Both the position numbers and the translations under genes were made by a program. DNA of 64,000 bases, taken from contig NZ_CP154631.1 of assembly GCF_039555755.1 (NCBI RefSeq), positions 1,674,001 to 1,738,000 on the forward strand. The letters are read 5' to 3'. Shown in pieces: positions 1-8,493 of this stretch (the stretch's first letter is position 1; every line of letters starts with the position of its first letter). Under the pieces are notes generated by a model. The model was not told where the DNA came from. It made no database searches and saw only the letters and a list, made by a program, of their open reading frames with translations. The stretch comes from Pseudomonas sediminis (GTDB taxonomy: Bacteria > Pseudomonadota > Gammaproteobacteria > Pseudomonadales > Pseudomonadaceae).

Positions 1-1
1 G

Positions 2-244
2 GGCATCCGCGAGCAGCTCGACCCAGGCGCAGCCATCGTCGGCAATGGCTACGAACAGGCCCGTGAAACCCTGCCCACCGACTGGCTCACCGCCCTGCGC
101 AACCTGGAAGATTCGAGCTGGGCACGCGAAGCGCTAGGCGAGGATTTACTCAAGGTGTTCCTTGCGATCAAATGGGCCGAGTACCGCCAGTTCATGGGAG
201 AGGTGGGCGAGCAGGACTGGCGCTGGTACCTGACTCACGCCTGA
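2..244 (+). CDS. Glutamine synthetase family protein, C-terminal part (partial)
   Basis: The window opens inside this gene, and only the last 80 residues are present. They read through to a TGA and end in the pattern EYRQFMGEVGEQDWRWYLTH, typical of the C-terminus of glutamine synthetase family enzymes (GlnA and gamma-glutamylpolyamine synthetase relatives), which ligate ammonia or an amine to glutamate using ATP. The catalytic domain lies outside the window, so the substrate cannot be judged. The gene converges with the next one, leaving about 47 bases between stop codons. The family is fairly sure; the subfamily is not. Confidence 0.75.
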   Translation, partial: GIREQLDPGAAIVGNGYEQARETLPTDWLTALRNLEDSSWAREALGEDLLKVFLAIKWAEYRQFMGEVGEQDWRWYLTHA

Positions 245-291
245 TCGTCGCGGACGATGAGTTGGCGGCGAGCCCTGCCGCATATCCTTAT

Positions 292-1554
292 CTACAGCGG
301 CATGCAACGCCCGTTGAATCCTGCCTCGTGCGGGCCGTCGAAGCACAGCTGGCCGCGTCCATCGGGCTCGGCCAGCTGTGTCGGATGGTAGGGGTTGCGG
401 GCATCCGGAATGTTGGCCAGCTGCTCGGCATCGAAAGGCCCCGGAGGCAGGGTCACCACCGCGGCCAGCAAGCGGCGCTTCGCCTCCAGGTCATGCAAGC
501 GCCCGGCATACAGGCGCATGTCCGGGCCGGCGATAGCCAGCAAGATGTTGCCAGCCCGGTTGCGCATGCCGCCAACCGAGGCCGGTCCGGGAGCCGGCTC
601 CTGCAGCGCGGCGGCGAACGCATGCGGCTCCAGCTGCGACAACTCCACGGCCCGCACATAAGGCGTCAGGCTGGCGTTGATGGTCATCTGCGGTCGGAAA
701 AACAGTAGCAGCCCAAGGTATTCCCGGCCGGAGACGCTATCCGGCAGCTGCGCATACATCTGCGCGATACCGTAGAACTCGCGCTGCATGGGCTTGAGCA
801 GCGAGCGCTCGGCCGCGCTGAAGGGCTCCGGAACCGACGGGCGTGGGATCAGCCCCTGGCGATAGAGACGAACCTGCCATTCCAGGTTATCGCTGATCAG
901 CCGCCCCAGCAGCATCTTCAGAACCAGGTTGTCCGCGCGCACCAGTTGCTGGCGCAGTAGCCTGAGCTCCTCGCGCAACCCTCCCTGCGCCACATCGCTT
1001 TGGCCATCGCGGGCCATTTGCAGCATGAGCAGATCGTGCACCCGCTGGCCCGCGTACACATAAGTGAGTCGCGGTACCGGCTCGGCGACACTCACCGAGG
1101 TCAGCGTGCGGTAGTCGTCCATGTTGAGAAAATCCCAGTAGCGCCGCTGCAGAGCGAACCAATCGGGGGCGATACGGCTTCCCAGGTCGGCCTGTGCAAG
1201 CAGGCTGTCGAAGCAGCCGAGCGCCTCGATTCGGCAGAACAGTCGCCCTTCTGGCAACGACAGGCTGGCAACGGTCGGCCCCGAATAATCGCTATCGGTC
1301 ACGCCGCGCCCGGCGTACCAGCGCTCGTAGTGCTGCAGACGGGCCTTACCCAGTGCCTCGGGCTGCTCATCGAAAGGCGCATCGATCCCGTTGAGGAAAA
1401 GGTACGCGCGGCTTTCGCCGGTCGCCGCCTGCACCTGCTGCTGCCAGTCCTGCACCTGAGTGCCAAGCGGCTCATCACGCAGCCAGGCGCTGCCACCGAC
1501 CAGCAGCGCCAGCGCCAGAATCACAGCACCCAGCAGGCCATCCCGTCGGCTCAC
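292..1554 (-). CDS. Membrane-anchored protein of unknown function
   Basis: About 420 residues. The N-terminus has one hydrophobic segment (roughly residues 6-22, LLGAVILALALLVGG) followed by a large polar domain, so it is probably an inner-membrane-anchored periplasmic protein. I do not recognise the domain. The start chosen is a GTG whose GTGA overlaps the TGA of the upstream gene, which gives the hydrophobic segment at once and implies translational coupling. A longer frame extends into the upstream gene and is not needed. The two genes probably act together at the envelope; no enzymatic motif was seen. Confidence 0.7.
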   Translation of the reverse strand: MSRRDGLLGAVILALALLVGGSAWLRDEPLGTQVQDWQQQVQAATGESRAYLFLNGIDAPFDEQPEALGKARLQHYERWYAGRGVTDSDYSGPTVASLSLPEGRLFCRIEALGCFDSLLAQADLGSRIAPDWFALQRRYWDFLNMDDYRTLTSVSVAEPVPRLTYVYAGQRVHDLLMLQMARDGQSDVAQGGLREELRLLRQQLVRADNLVLKMLLGRLISDNLEWQVRLYRQGLIPRPSVPEPFSAAERSLLKPMQREFYGIAQMYAQLPDSVSGREYLGLLLFFRPQMTINASLTPYVRAVELSQLEPHAFAAALQEPAPGPASVGGMRNRAGNILLAIAGPDMRLYAGRLHDLEAKRRLLAAVVTLPPGPFDAEQLANIPDARNPYHPTQLAEPDGRGQLCFDGPHEAGFNGRCMPL

Positions 1555-2270
1555 TGACGCACCTGCGCATCGACCTTGATGTAGTCGCCCGCCACGCTGA
1601 TGCCCATGCCGCCATAGTCCTGGCAGCCATCGGCGAACACTTCCAGCACGCGCAGCGAGATTCCCTCGCGCAGCAGACTCACCGCGCAACCAGCATTCAG
1701 CGCGGCATCCTCCAGGCGCATCTGCACAGCGTCGCCGACCAGCTTGCCCTCAAGCTCACCGACGGCCGCCGGGCCGTACTCCTCGACCCGCGCCCCCGCG
1801 CGCAACGGCGCGAAGCTGGCGTGATAACCGCCGCCAGGAATCTCGCTGATCTGCAGTTCGCTCCACACCGCCTGGCCGCTGTAGCGCAGGTAGCGGCCTA
1901 CCGGGCTGGCACTCAGTGCCGGGTAATCCAGCGCCTGGCTGACCTTGATCAGGTTGTGCCGCGTTGCCGAACCGTAAAGGTTGGTGTCCAGTGTCAACTG
2001 CAGCCAGGCGCGGGCCATGCCGGCGTCATCGGCGCGCAGGTTGGCCAACATCAGATTGTTAACGGCGAGCTCGAGCCCAGCTTCATCTTCGTTCTCGACG
2101 CGACGCAGCTGACGTTCGAAGGACTCGATGGCCGCCTCGAAACGACCGGCCTGATAGGCGGCCGTGCCCTCCTGGTTGCACTGCGCCGGTGTATCGCACG
2201 TTTGTTCGGCCATTACCGGCAGGGCGAGCAGGCCAAACAACATAAGGGGAATGTGGCGCAAGGGCATCAT
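1551..2270 (-). CDS. Exported TPR-like protein of unknown function
   Basis: About 239 residues with a clear signal peptide (MMPLRHIPLMLFGLLALPVMA, cleavage likely before EQTC). Residues 30-60 contain a pattern like one tetratricopeptide unit (EGTAAYQAGRFEAAIESFERQ), so the mature protein is probably periplasmic and protein-binding. Two adjacent ATG codons are possible starts; AGGATG lies about 8 bases upstream of the first. It overlaps the following gene by four bases. The C-terminal half, with three cysteines, is not recognised. Its promoter region is shared with the divergent thioesterase gene about 85 bases away. Confidence 0.7.
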   Translation of the reverse strand: MMPLRHIPLMLFGLLALPVMAEQTCDTPAQCNQEGTAAYQAGRFEAAIESFERQLRRVENEDEAGLELAVNNLMLANLRADDAGMARAWLQLTLDTNLYGSATRHNLIKVSQALDYPALSASPVGRYLRYSGQAVWSELQISEIPGGGYHASFAPLRAGARVEEYGPAAVGELEGKLVGDAVQMRLEDAALNAGCAVSLLREGISLRVLEVFADGCQDYGGMGISVAGDYIKVDAQVRQ

Positions 2271-2354
2271 CTGGCATCCTAACCAAGCTAAACCCCATAT
2301 TAGCCGGGCAACGCACAGCGCGGCAGCGCACAGCCTCCCAATTTCGGAGTCACC

Positions 2355-2852
2355 ATGGAAGCCGGAACCGCACAACTCACGATGACCGTACTGATGACCC
2401 CAGACATGGCCAACTTCTCGGGCAACGTCCACGGCGGTACGCTGCTCAAATACATGGACGAAGTCGCCTACGCCTGCGCCAGCCGCTACGCAGGGCGCTA
2501 TGTGGTGACGCTGTCGGTGGATCAGGTGATCTTTCGCGAGCCGGTGCATGTCGGCGAAATGGTCACCTTCCTCGCCTCGGTCAACTATTGCGGTCGCACC
2601 TCCATGGAAGTCGGCATCAAGGTGATCACCGAGAACATCCGCGAACGCTCGGTACGCCATACCAACAGCAGCTTCTTCACCATGGTGGCGATGGACGAGC
2701 AGGGTCGTCCGGCAGTGGTGCCCGAACTGCACCCGGACACACCCGACGGCCTGCGCCGTCAGCGCCAGGCCAAACAGCGCCGGCAGATTCGTGAAGAGCT
2801 GCAGCAGCGTTATCGGGCGTTGAGCGAGGAGAAGAACGACCCTCAGTCGTGA
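2355..2852 (+). CDS. Acyl-CoA thioesterase, hotdog fold
   Basis: A 165-residue protein matching the YciA/BACH-type acyl-CoA hydrolases, which cleave acyl-CoA to free acid and CoA in the cytoplasm. The N-terminal MTPDMANFSGNVHGGTLLKY with the following MDEVA is the characteristic hotdog signature holding the catalytic Asn/Gly-rich loop and the acidic residue. The highly charged C-terminal tail (about residues 130-165, rich in Arg, Gln and Glu) is probably helical. It converges on the zinc-ribbon gene and overlaps its 3' end by ten bases. Family assignment is strong; chain-length preference cannot be read. Confidence 0.9.
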   Translation: MEAGTAQLTMTVLMTPDMANFSGNVHGGTLLKYMDEVAYACASRYAGRYVVTLSVDQVIFREPVHVGEMVTFLASVNYCGRTSMEVGIKVITENIRERSVRHTNSSFFTMVAMDEQGRPAVVPELHPDTPDGLRRQRQAKQRRQIREELQQRYRALSEEKNDPQS

Positions 2853-3376
2853 CCGATGTAGAACAGCAGTTCGCGACGCTGCGGATGGTCCTTGAGCCAG
2901 GCGCGAATTTCGTCAGCACGGGCGATGGCGTCCTCGCCGGCGATGCGGCTGAAACGCTCGCGACGTGCCTGTTCGCTGGCTTCCTGCCGCACCTGGCGCT
3001 GCCAGGCGTCGGTGAAGATCGCCGGCATGCGCTGGCTCAGTTCCAGGGCCTTGAGCAGTTGCCATTCGCCGCTGTCCAGCCAGGCTTCGTCGCAAGTGCC
3101 GCACAGGTCCAGGCGATTGGCCCGGGTGCCACTGATCTGGAACTTGCTCATCAGCTTGGCGCACTTGGGGCAGCTCAGCGCATGGCTGGTTTCACCCACT
3201 TCGGCTTCGGCAGCCAGGGCCGTTGGCGTTTCCTCCGCTGGCTGGCGCTCGGCCCAGTCGCGGTAGTGCAGCAGGCTGACCAGTGTGCCTGCGCATTGCG
3301 GGCAGCCATGGCCAAGCAGGCCATCTTCGAGTTTTGCCGGTTGCAGACGGCTGGTGCGACAGGCGGGGCAATGCAT
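2843..3376 (-). CDS. Zinc-ribbon (TFIIB-type) domain protein
   Basis: About 177 residues with two treble-clef or zinc-ribbon knuckle pairs. CPAC (residues 3-6) pairs with CPQC (about 25-28), and CPKC (about 69-72) pairs with CGTC (about 92-95), the latter followed by an acidic-aromatic segment (DEAWLDSGEW). This is the zf-TFIIB family found in many proteobacteria, without an established function. The C-terminal third is charged and helical with no membrane segment, so it is cytosolic. The 3' end overlaps the convergent thioesterase gene. Confidence 0.8.
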   Translation of the reverse strand: MHCPACRTSRLQPAKLEDGLLGHGCPQCAGTLVSLLHYRDWAERQPAEETPTALAAEAEVGETSHALSCPKCAKLMSKFQISGTRANRLDLCGTCDEAWLDSGEWQLLKALELSQRMPAIFTDAWQRQVRQEASEQARRERFSRIAGEDAIARADEIRAWLKDHPQRRELLFYIGHD

Positions 3377-3497
3377 GGTGACGTCCTTTTCGTGTGAAGT
3401 GCGCGAACGCTAATGTACAGCCGACGCAAGGGCAAGCCGGATGCTGAGAACTGGGCGGCAGATAGGCTAAGCTCTGTCTCCCGGAGACGGAGTCGCC

Positions 3498-3893
3498 ATG
3501 ATCAACCTGTTCGATGTCTTCCTGCTGATGCTGTTCGCCGCTGTCTGCGCCTGGCTATGGCGCGGCCACGGTATTCGCGAGCGTGCGCTGGCCTTCGCCA
3601 AGCAGCACTGCGCCAAGCTCGACGTGGAACTGCTCGATGGCGCCGTGGCATTGCGTCGTCTGACCATCCAGCGCGACGGCAAGGGCCACCGGCGCCTGGC
3701 GCGACTCTATGACTTCGAGTTCACCGTCACCGGCGAGCAGCGCCTGCGCGGGAATATCAGCATGTTCGGCCCGCATCTCGGCCGCATCGAACTGCAGCCC
3801 CATCCGATACTGGAGCCGCAACCCGAGCCAGTTGCGGTGCAGCAGCCAGGCAATGTCATCCGACTGGAAGACTGGCGGCGCAAGGCGCAATAG
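3498..3893 (+). CDS. DUF3301 domain protein
   Basis: 131 residues. One N-terminal transmembrane segment (about residues 4-21, LFDVFLLMLFAAVCAWLW) is followed by a soluble domain containing LYDFEFTVTGEQRLRG, typical of DUF3301, a small single-span inner-membrane family in Pseudomonas and relatives with no known function. The start ATG has GGAG nearby (CCGGAGACGGAGTCGCC). The gene stands alone and converges with the hydrolase gene 12 bases downstream. Confidence 0.8.
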   Translation: MINLFDVFLLMLFAAVCAWLWRGHGIRERALAFAKQHCAKLDVELLDGAVALRRLTIQRDGKGHRRLARLYDFEFTVTGEQRLRGNISMFGPHLGRIELQPHPILEPQPEPVAVQQPGNVIRLEDWRRKAQ

Positions 3894-3905
3894 CGCCTGC
3901 CCGAT

Positions 3906-4784
3906 TCAACCGCGCTGCAGCAGGAAAGCGGCCACGCGCTCGGCGCTGTCCGCCGGCTGCTCCTGCATGAAACAGTGCCCGCCCGGCACCACCTGACTGC
4001 GCACGTGGGCGTTGCTCGCGCACCAGCGCGCCACGGACTTGGCAACGAAGGGATAGGTGTGCGCACCGTGAATCACCTCGGTCGGCGTCGTCACCTTGGC
4101 TAGCGAAGGCCACAGGCGCCGTGGGAAAGAGCCGAATATATCGGCCTCGCGACTTGGTCTGCACTTGAGTTCGACACCGCCCTCGACGTCCTTCAGCGCA
4201 TGCTCGATATAGGCGTCGAACGCTGCCTCGTCCCAGCCACGGAACATGCCGCGCCCATGCAGCGCGGCATGTGCACTGACACGATCCGGCCACTGCCGGC
4301 GACGCTTGCGCGCTTTGCTCGCCAGCGCGTTGCGCTGCGCCAGACCCACCACATCGGACAATGCCATCACCCCGATCATCGCCGGGCTGAACAGCACCGG
4401 GTCAAGCAACACCGCACGCCGGAACAGCTCGGGATGGCGCGCCAGGATCAAGCTGGTGAGCACGCCGCCGAAGCTGTGCCCGAGGGCGAAGCGCGGCACA
4501 TCGCCGAACGGCCCGCGCAGGGTGTCGAAGGCCTCCACCGCCAGCTCGGCGCTGCGGTTCCAGCCATGGAAGCGGCCGCCATGATCGCTGTCACCATGGC
4601 CCTGCACATCGCACAGCCAGAGGTCGAAGTCCTCGGCCAACGCGGCCAGCATCGGCGTATAGACGCGCCCGCAATAGCCATTGCCGTGCAAAAAATGCAG
4701 CAACGGCTTGCCCGACGGCGGCGTGTGCCAGCCGCGCAGGGTGAAGCCGGCAGAGGTGTCGTGAGACCAGGGCAGCAGTTGCAT
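3906..4784 (-). CDS. Alpha/beta hydrolase
   Basis: 292 residues with the alpha/beta hydrolase plan. The oxyanion loop HGNGYCGR is near residue 33, the nucleophile elbow GHSFGG near residue 102 (Ser nucleophile), an acid is likely in the strand around residue 235 (EVIHGAHTYPF), and the catalytic His sits in PGGHCF near residue 268. There is no signal peptide, so it is cytosolic. It probably hydrolyses esters or lactones; the substrate is unknown. It lies just downstream of the CobW-like GTPase on the same strand, about 34 bases apart, so co-transcription is possible. Confidence 0.88.
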   Translation of the reverse strand: MQLLPWSHDTSAGFTLRGWHTPPSGKPLLHFLHGNGYCGRVYTPMLAALAEDFDLWLCDVQGHGDSDHGGRFHGWNRSAELAVEAFDTLRGPFGDVPRFALGHSFGGVLTSLILARHPELFRRAVLLDPVLFSPAMIGVMALSDVVGLAQRNALASKARKRRRQWPDRVSAHAALHGRGMFRGWDEAAFDAYIEHALKDVEGGVELKCRPSREADIFGSFPRRLWPSLAKVTTPTEVIHGAHTYPFVAKSVARWCASNAHVRSQVVPGGHCFMQEQPADSAERVAAFLLQRG

Positions 4785-4818
4785 GAAGGTTATCCACAGA
4801 GACGAGAGCGCGGCGAGT

Positions 4819-5799
4819 TTACCAGCCCACTGCCGGGATTCGGCACGCAGCGAACGAAGCGCTTAGCGTTTTGGCGGCCTGCGCCTGATCGAAGATCAAT
4901 TCCAGCCGCGAGTCCTTGCGCCATTCACTCGGGGTCCAGGCTTGTAGCGCTTGCCCCTGCAAGGCATTCAACGAGTGCCAGCCTTCACCGCCATGCAGCA
5001 CGGCCTTGGCCCTGCGCCAATCCATACCCTGCAGCCACTGACTGACCTGCTCGAGGTCGAAGCGCTGGCTGGGGTGCCAGCGCCAGCCAATGCTCCAGCC
5101 CACTGCCTGATCCTGCACCTGGCAGATTGGCTCCGCGACATTGCGCCAGATCTGCGCCAGGCCCACCGCAGCTGTGGGTAACTCGGCACTCGCCTCGACG
5201 GGCGAAGCCTGCGCCGCCAGGCCCGGCAGCAAGGCCAGGTCGAGCCGGCCCTGCACGCTCCAGTACAGCGGCACGGGCGGCAGGCTCGCGGCAATTCGCG
5301 CCCGGCTCGCCTCGTCCAGAGACTCGCTCTTGTTCAACAGCAGCAAACCCGCATCATCCAGCGCCTGACGCTGCACATCGGGCAGCGCTTGGCCAGCAGC
5401 CAGCGCAGCGGCGTCCAGCACCAGCAGTGCCGGTTGCACGGCCAAAACGCCTATCCAGGGCGGCTGCCGCAACTGTGCCAGCAACTGCGCCGGATGCCCT
5501 AGGCCGGACGGTTCGATCAGTAGGCGATCAGGCCTGGCCTTGCGCAGCAGGCGCCCGAGGCCGACCTGAAACGGCGCACCATTGACGCAGCACAGGCAAC
5601 CGCCGGCCACTTCGGCCATGGCGATACCGTCGTCGCCCTGCTCGAGCAAGGCGGCGTCCAGACCGATCTGGCCGAATTCGTTGATCAGCACCGCCCAACG
5701 CTCGCCCGCCGGTTTTTGCGCCAGCAGGTGACGGATCAGCGTGGTCTTGCCGGCGCCGAGCGGGCCGGCGATGAGGTGGGTAGGGATTTGACTGAGCAT
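4819..5799 (-). CDS. CobW/YjiA-type metal-linked GTPase
   Basis: About 326 residues of the G3E GTPase family. The P-loop GPLGAGKTTLIRHLL is at residues 12-26, INEFGQIGLD carries the switch I acidic residues, GGCLCCVNG is the CxCC metal-binding motif near residue 66, and LLNKSE is the guanine-specificity motif. The C-terminal part is a CobW_C domain. These proteins couple GTP hydrolysis to delivery of metals such as zinc or cobalt. The start chosen gives the usual short N-terminus; the frame continues upstream without support. It is a second G3E GTPase near the Zur-linked one at 7.3-8.5 kb, and no Zur-like site was seen here. Confidence 0.88.
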   Translation of the reverse strand: MLSQIPTHLIAGPLGAGKTTLIRHLLAQKPAGERWAVLINEFGQIGLDAALLEQGDDGIAMAEVAGGCLCCVNGAPFQVGLGRLLRKARPDRLLIEPSGLGHPAQLLAQLRQPPWIGVLAVQPALLVLDAAALAAGQALPDVQRQALDDAGLLLLNKSESLDEASRARIAASLPPVPLYWSVQGRLDLALLPGLAAQASPVEASAELPTAAVGLAQIWRNVAEPICQVQDQAVGWSIGWRWHPSQRFDLEQVSQWLQGMDWRRAKAVLHGGEGWHSLNALQGQALQAWTPSEWRKDSRLELIFDQAQAAKTLSASFAACRIPAVGW

Positions 5800-5894
5800 G
5801 AATTGATGTTCGGTGGTTTGCCAGACGAGTGCCAGCACAGACTGCAAAGAAGCAGCATGGTAGATTCGCCGGCAGTTTTTCGGGAGTCGAAACG

Positions 5895-6245
5895 ATGCGT
5901 GCATGGCTGTTGCTGTTTTCCCTGCTGCCGGGCCTGGCTCTGGCTGAAGCTTGCGTGGTGCACAGCCAGGCCGAACGCCTGGACGTGAAGGTCTGCCAGG
6001 AAAATCGCAACATCCCAGCCACGCTGTTTCGCGACGGTTTCTGCCAGCCACAGTTGCAAGGCCAGACGGTCGAGGTGGAGTTCGTCGAGCAGTGCCCCGA
6101 GGGTGCCCACGGCGTCTGCCAGAACGCACGCGCCGGCAGCGGTATGTACCTGCAGGATATCCACTACTACGGCGTGGCCAGCGACGCGTTGTATCTGGAA
6201 CCCGCCTGCAAGACGCAATATCAGGGCCAGTGGATCAAGCCCTGA
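5895..6245 (+). CDS. Small secreted Cys-rich protein of unknown function
   Basis: 116 residues with a convincing signal peptide (MRAWLLLFSLLPGLALA, cleaved before EACVVH). The mature protein has six cysteines (CVVH, KVCQE, GFCQP, EQCPE, GVCQN, PACKT), suggesting disulphides and a periplasmic location. I do not recognise the family. It diverges from the G3E GTPase gene with 95 bases between start codons. The frame extends upstream, but the chosen ATG sits at the signal peptide and follows GGGAGTCGAAACG, an acceptable ribosome site. Confidence 0.7.
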   Translation: MRAWLLLFSLLPGLALAEACVVHSQAERLDVKVCQENRNIPATLFRDGFCQPQLQGQTVEVEFVEQCPEGAHGVCQNARAGSGMYLQDIHYYGVASDALYLEPACKTQYQGQWIKP

Positions 6246-6253
6246 GGCGAGTA

Positions 6254-6308
6254 TTGTAGGGCGGGTGCAACCCGCCACTCCCTGCCTGGCGGGTTGCACC
6301 CATCCTAC
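6254..6308. repeat. Palindromic intergenic repeat (GTAGGGCGGGTGCAACCCGCC type)
   Basis: Two 14-base arms, GGGTGCAACCCGCC and its exact complement, are separated by 11 bases and bounded by GTAGG and CCTAC. A second member of the family is at 39951-40003. It follows the stop codon of the small secreted protein and could act as a transcript-end hairpin. Confidence 0.85.
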
Positions 6309-6316
6309 GCGGAACG

Positions 6317-6350
6317 CTGACATCAAACTGTCACCCAACAGGCGCCTAAT
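6317..6350 (+). promoter_or_regulatory. Pho box with -10 element (candidate PhoB promoter)
   Basis: Two 7-base direct repeats, CTGACAT (6317-6323) and CTGTCAC (6328-6334), are separated by CAAA. This is close to the PhoB consensus CTGTCAT-N4-CTGTCAT, with one mismatch in each repeat. CCTAAT follows exactly 10 bases after the second repeat, the spacing expected for a -10 at PhoB-activated promoters. No protein-coding gene starts downstream on this strand before the terminator ending at 6445. Confidence 0.65.
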
Positions 6351-6356
6351 GACCTC

Positions 6357-6446
6357 GGGTACCTCACGTAACCCTCATGTCGAGTCACGCGTCGACATGA
6401 TCTCTTGGTGCTTAAGGCCGGGGCAGTCGCTCCGGCCTATTTTTTG
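6357..6446 (+). ncRNA. Candidate Pho-regulated small RNA
   Basis: Predicted about 90-nucleotide transcript starting 6-8 bases after the CCTAAT -10. It contains a perfect 9-bp hairpin (TCATGTCGA at 6375-6383 with TCGACATGA at 6392-6400, 8-base loop), an unpaired linker TCTCTTGGTGCTTAA, and an intrinsic terminator. No sizeable reading frame is present; an ATG at 6377 gives only seven codons and has no ribosome site. I cannot match it to a named small RNA. It is inferred from promoter plus terminator alone. Confidence 0.5.
6415..6445 (+). terminator. Rho-independent terminator
   Basis: Stem AGGCCGG / CCGGCCT with a 10-base loop, immediately followed by ATTTTTT. The T-run on the plus strand fixes the direction. 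It would end the candidate small RNA. Confidence 0.8.
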
Positions 6447-6466
6447 TTGCCCCATTGCAGCGTTCT

Positions 6467-6625
6467 CGTAGGAGCCGCGCCTCGCGGCGAATAGCGATCA
6501 CGCCGCAAGGTTTCCTGAACAACCACGATCACTTCGCCCCGAACTGCACTTGAGCTACGGATCGCCGACAAGCCGGCTCCTACTCGATGCCCGGCGCTCC
6601 CCCGCAGGAGCCCGCTTGCGGGCGA
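6467..6625. repeat. REP-type repeat cluster
   Basis: CGTAGGAGCCGCGCCTCGCGGCGAA starts near 6467, an inverted relative (GCCGGCTCCTAC) lies near 6573, and a third shorter palindrome (GCAGGAGCCCGCTTGCGGGC) near 6605. These are Pseudomonas REP-like elements. They fill the space between the small RNA and the 3' end of the zinc-starvation operon. Confidence 0.8.
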
Positions 6626-6628
6626 TAT

Positions 6629-7273
6629 TCAGGCCAACCAATCCAGGGTCAACAACAGACGTCGCTCACCCACCGGTGGCTGCGGCGAGCGGTGGATCAA
6701 TCCGCGCCCTTCGTTGCCATGCCATTTCTCGCCCTTGACCAACGCCACATGGCCGCTGTCGAGGCGCTGGATCAACGCCTCGTCCTGCGGCTCGGCACCC
6801 GGCTGACCGAGCTTGCTGCGCGGCATCACGCCCTCCTCCAGCCAATCGCTGCCGACACCGGCATAGCTGGTGATCAACCGTACCGGCACGCGGTCGACGT
6901 GAAAGCGCGGGCACATGGCCTTGTCCAGCGCGCGCAGGCGCAGGCCGATGCGCTGGGCGTCGAGCAGGCAGGCATAGGCCCGCACCAGCCAGGCTACGTC
7001 GGCGAGAAAGGCCGCCTGACCCGGCAGATCGGCGTACTGCGCCACCAGGCCATCGAGATTTGGCTCGCTGTCCGCGCGCGGCAGCTCCAGGGTCATGGAC
7101 TGCGCCAGCGGCTCACCTTGCACCAGCAGCGTCTCGGCGAAGTCGGCGATCTGCGCCGGCAGGCGGCGCTGCCAGACGGCCAGGTTGACGCCGTCGTGCA
7201 GCACCTCACCCAGCACCTGGATATCCTCGCCCAGCACCTGTCGGGACACGTTCGGCAACTGCAGGGCGAACAT
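6629..7273 (-). CDS. DUF1826 domain protein of the zinc-starvation locus
   Basis: 214 residues matching DUF1826, a cytosolic family often encoded next to Zur-regulated CobW GTPases; its biochemical role is not established. Features include FHVDRVPVRLITSYAGVGSD in the middle and WHGNEGRGLIHRSPQ near the C-terminus. The latter, with its His and Arg residues, resembles the end of a cupin or dioxygenase-like fold, though this is only an impression. Its ATG overlaps the stop of the upstream GTPase gene by one base (TGATG), so it is translated with it. Confidence 0.8.
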   Translation of the reverse strand: MFALQLPNVSRQVLGEDIQVLGEVLHDGVNLAVWQRRLPAQIADFAETLLVQGEPLAQSMTLELPRADSEPNLDGLVAQYADLPGQAAFLADVAWLVRAYACLLDAQRIGLRLRALDKAMCPRFHVDRVPVRLITSYAGVGSDWLEEGVMPRSKLGQPGAEPQDEALIQRLDSGHVALVKGEKWHGNEGRGLIHRSPQPPVGERRLLLTLDWLA

Positions 7274-8478
7274 CAGGCGGCCTCCTGCTGCCAGGCACCG
7301 AAGGGGTCAGCGAGCAGGCACCAGGCATCCGGGCCGCCGGCCATTTCCTCATCGGTAAGCAGGCAGTCGTCCAGCTCACGCACCAGTCGCGGGAAGTCGA
7401 TGTTCTGGCCAATGAACACCAGCTCCTGGCGGCAATCACCAACTTCAGCGCTCCAGTGCTTCATGATCGTCTGCAGACCTTCCTCGTCCTGCGGCCAGTG
7501 CTGCTTGGGCACGAAGCGCCACCAGCGCCCGGCCAGGCCGTGACGCATCAGCCCGCCAGCCTGCGACCAACTGCCGGCCTCCTGGTATTTGCTGGCCAGC
7601 CAGAAAAAGCCCTTGGAGCGCAGCAGACGACCGTTGCGCCATTCCTGCGAGAGGAAATCGAAGAAGCGCTGCGGATGGAACGGCCGGCGCGCGCGGTAAG
7701 CGCTGGAGGCAATGCCATATTCCTCGGTTTCCGGCACGTGCTCGCCGCGCAGCTCCTTGAGCCAGCCCGGCGCCTGCGAGGCGCGGTCGAAGTCGAAGCG
7801 GCCGGTGTCGAGGATGGTGTCCAGGGCGATCTGGCCCATGCTCATGGCCTGAATGTCGGCGTGGGTGTTGAGCCCACGCAGGATGGCCATAAGCTCCTCG
7901 CGCTCGGCCTGGCTGATCAGGTCGATCTTGCTGATGAGGATGACATCGGCGAACTCCACCTGCTCGATCAGCAGGTCGGTGATTGAGCGTTCGTCCTCCT
8001 CGCCCAGGGTTTCGCCCCGGCTGGCCAGGCTGTCGGCCTCATGGAAATCGCGCAGGAAGTTCACCCCGTCGACCACCGTGACCATCGTATCCAGCCGCGC
8101 CAGGTCGGACAGGCTGCGGCCCTGCTCGTCGCGGAAGGTGAAGGTCTCGGCTACCGGCAGCGGCTCGCTGATGCCGGTGGATTCGATCAGCAGGTAGTCG
8201 AAGCGGCCTTCGCTGGCCAGGCGGCTGACCTCGTCGAGCAGGTCTTCACGCAGGGTGCAGCAGATGCAGCCATTGCTCATCTCCACCAGCTTCTCTTCGG
8301 CGCGGTTGAGGCTGACGTCTTGCTGGACGGTGGCACCGTCGATGTTGATTTCGCTCATGTCGTTGACGATCACGGCGACCTTGCGGCCTTCACGGTTCTT
8401 CAGCACATGGTTGAGCAGGGTGCTCTTGCCGGCGCCAAGAAAGCCGGACAGCACGGTAACGGGTAGACGCTGATTCAT
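7273..8478 (-). CDS. zigA: Zinc-metallochaperone-type G3E GTPase (ZigA-like)
   Basis: 401 residues. The P-loop [15 protein letters not shown] is at residues 12-26, [10 protein letters not shown] is switch [14 protein letters not shown] gives the CxCC metal site near residue 73, and ISKIDL is the G4 motif. The C-terminal CobW_C domain is extended. Location in a locus with dksA2, folE2 and a Zur site supports the zinc-responsive subgroup that helps allocate zinc during starvation. It sits 15 bases downstream of dksA2 and overlaps DUF1826, so the three form one operon. The symbol is by family and context only. Confidence 0.85.
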   Translation of the reverse strand: MNQRLPVTVLSGFLGAGKSTLLNHVLKNREGRKVAVIVNDMSEINIDGATVQQDVSLNRAEEKLVEMSNGCICCTLREDLLDEVSRLASEGRFDYLLIESTGISEPLPVAETFTFRDEQGRSLSDLARLDTMVTVVDGVNFLRDFHEADSLASRGETLGEEDERSITDLLIEQVEFADVILISKIDLISQAEREELMAILRGLNTHADIQAMSMGQIALDTILDTGRFDFDRASQAPGWLKELRGEHVPETEEYGIASSAYRARRPFHPQRFFDFLSQEWRNGRLLRSKGFFWLASKYQEAGSWSQAGGLMRHGLAGRWWRFVPKQHWPQDEEGLQTIMKHWSAEVGDCRQELVFIGQNIDFPRLVRELDDCLLTDEEMAGGPDAWCLLADPFGAWQQEAA

Positions 8479-8493
8479 AGGGGTGTTCCTCGT

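Noticed and set aside
6377..6400. A seven-codon frame (MSSHAST) inside the candidate small RNA
   Set aside because: It coincides exactly with the hairpin arms and has no ribosome site; most likely structure, not coding.
6467..6625. Repeats around 6.5 kb considered as a CRISPR array
   Set aside because: They are palindromic REP-type elements of differing sequence without regular spacers or cas genes.
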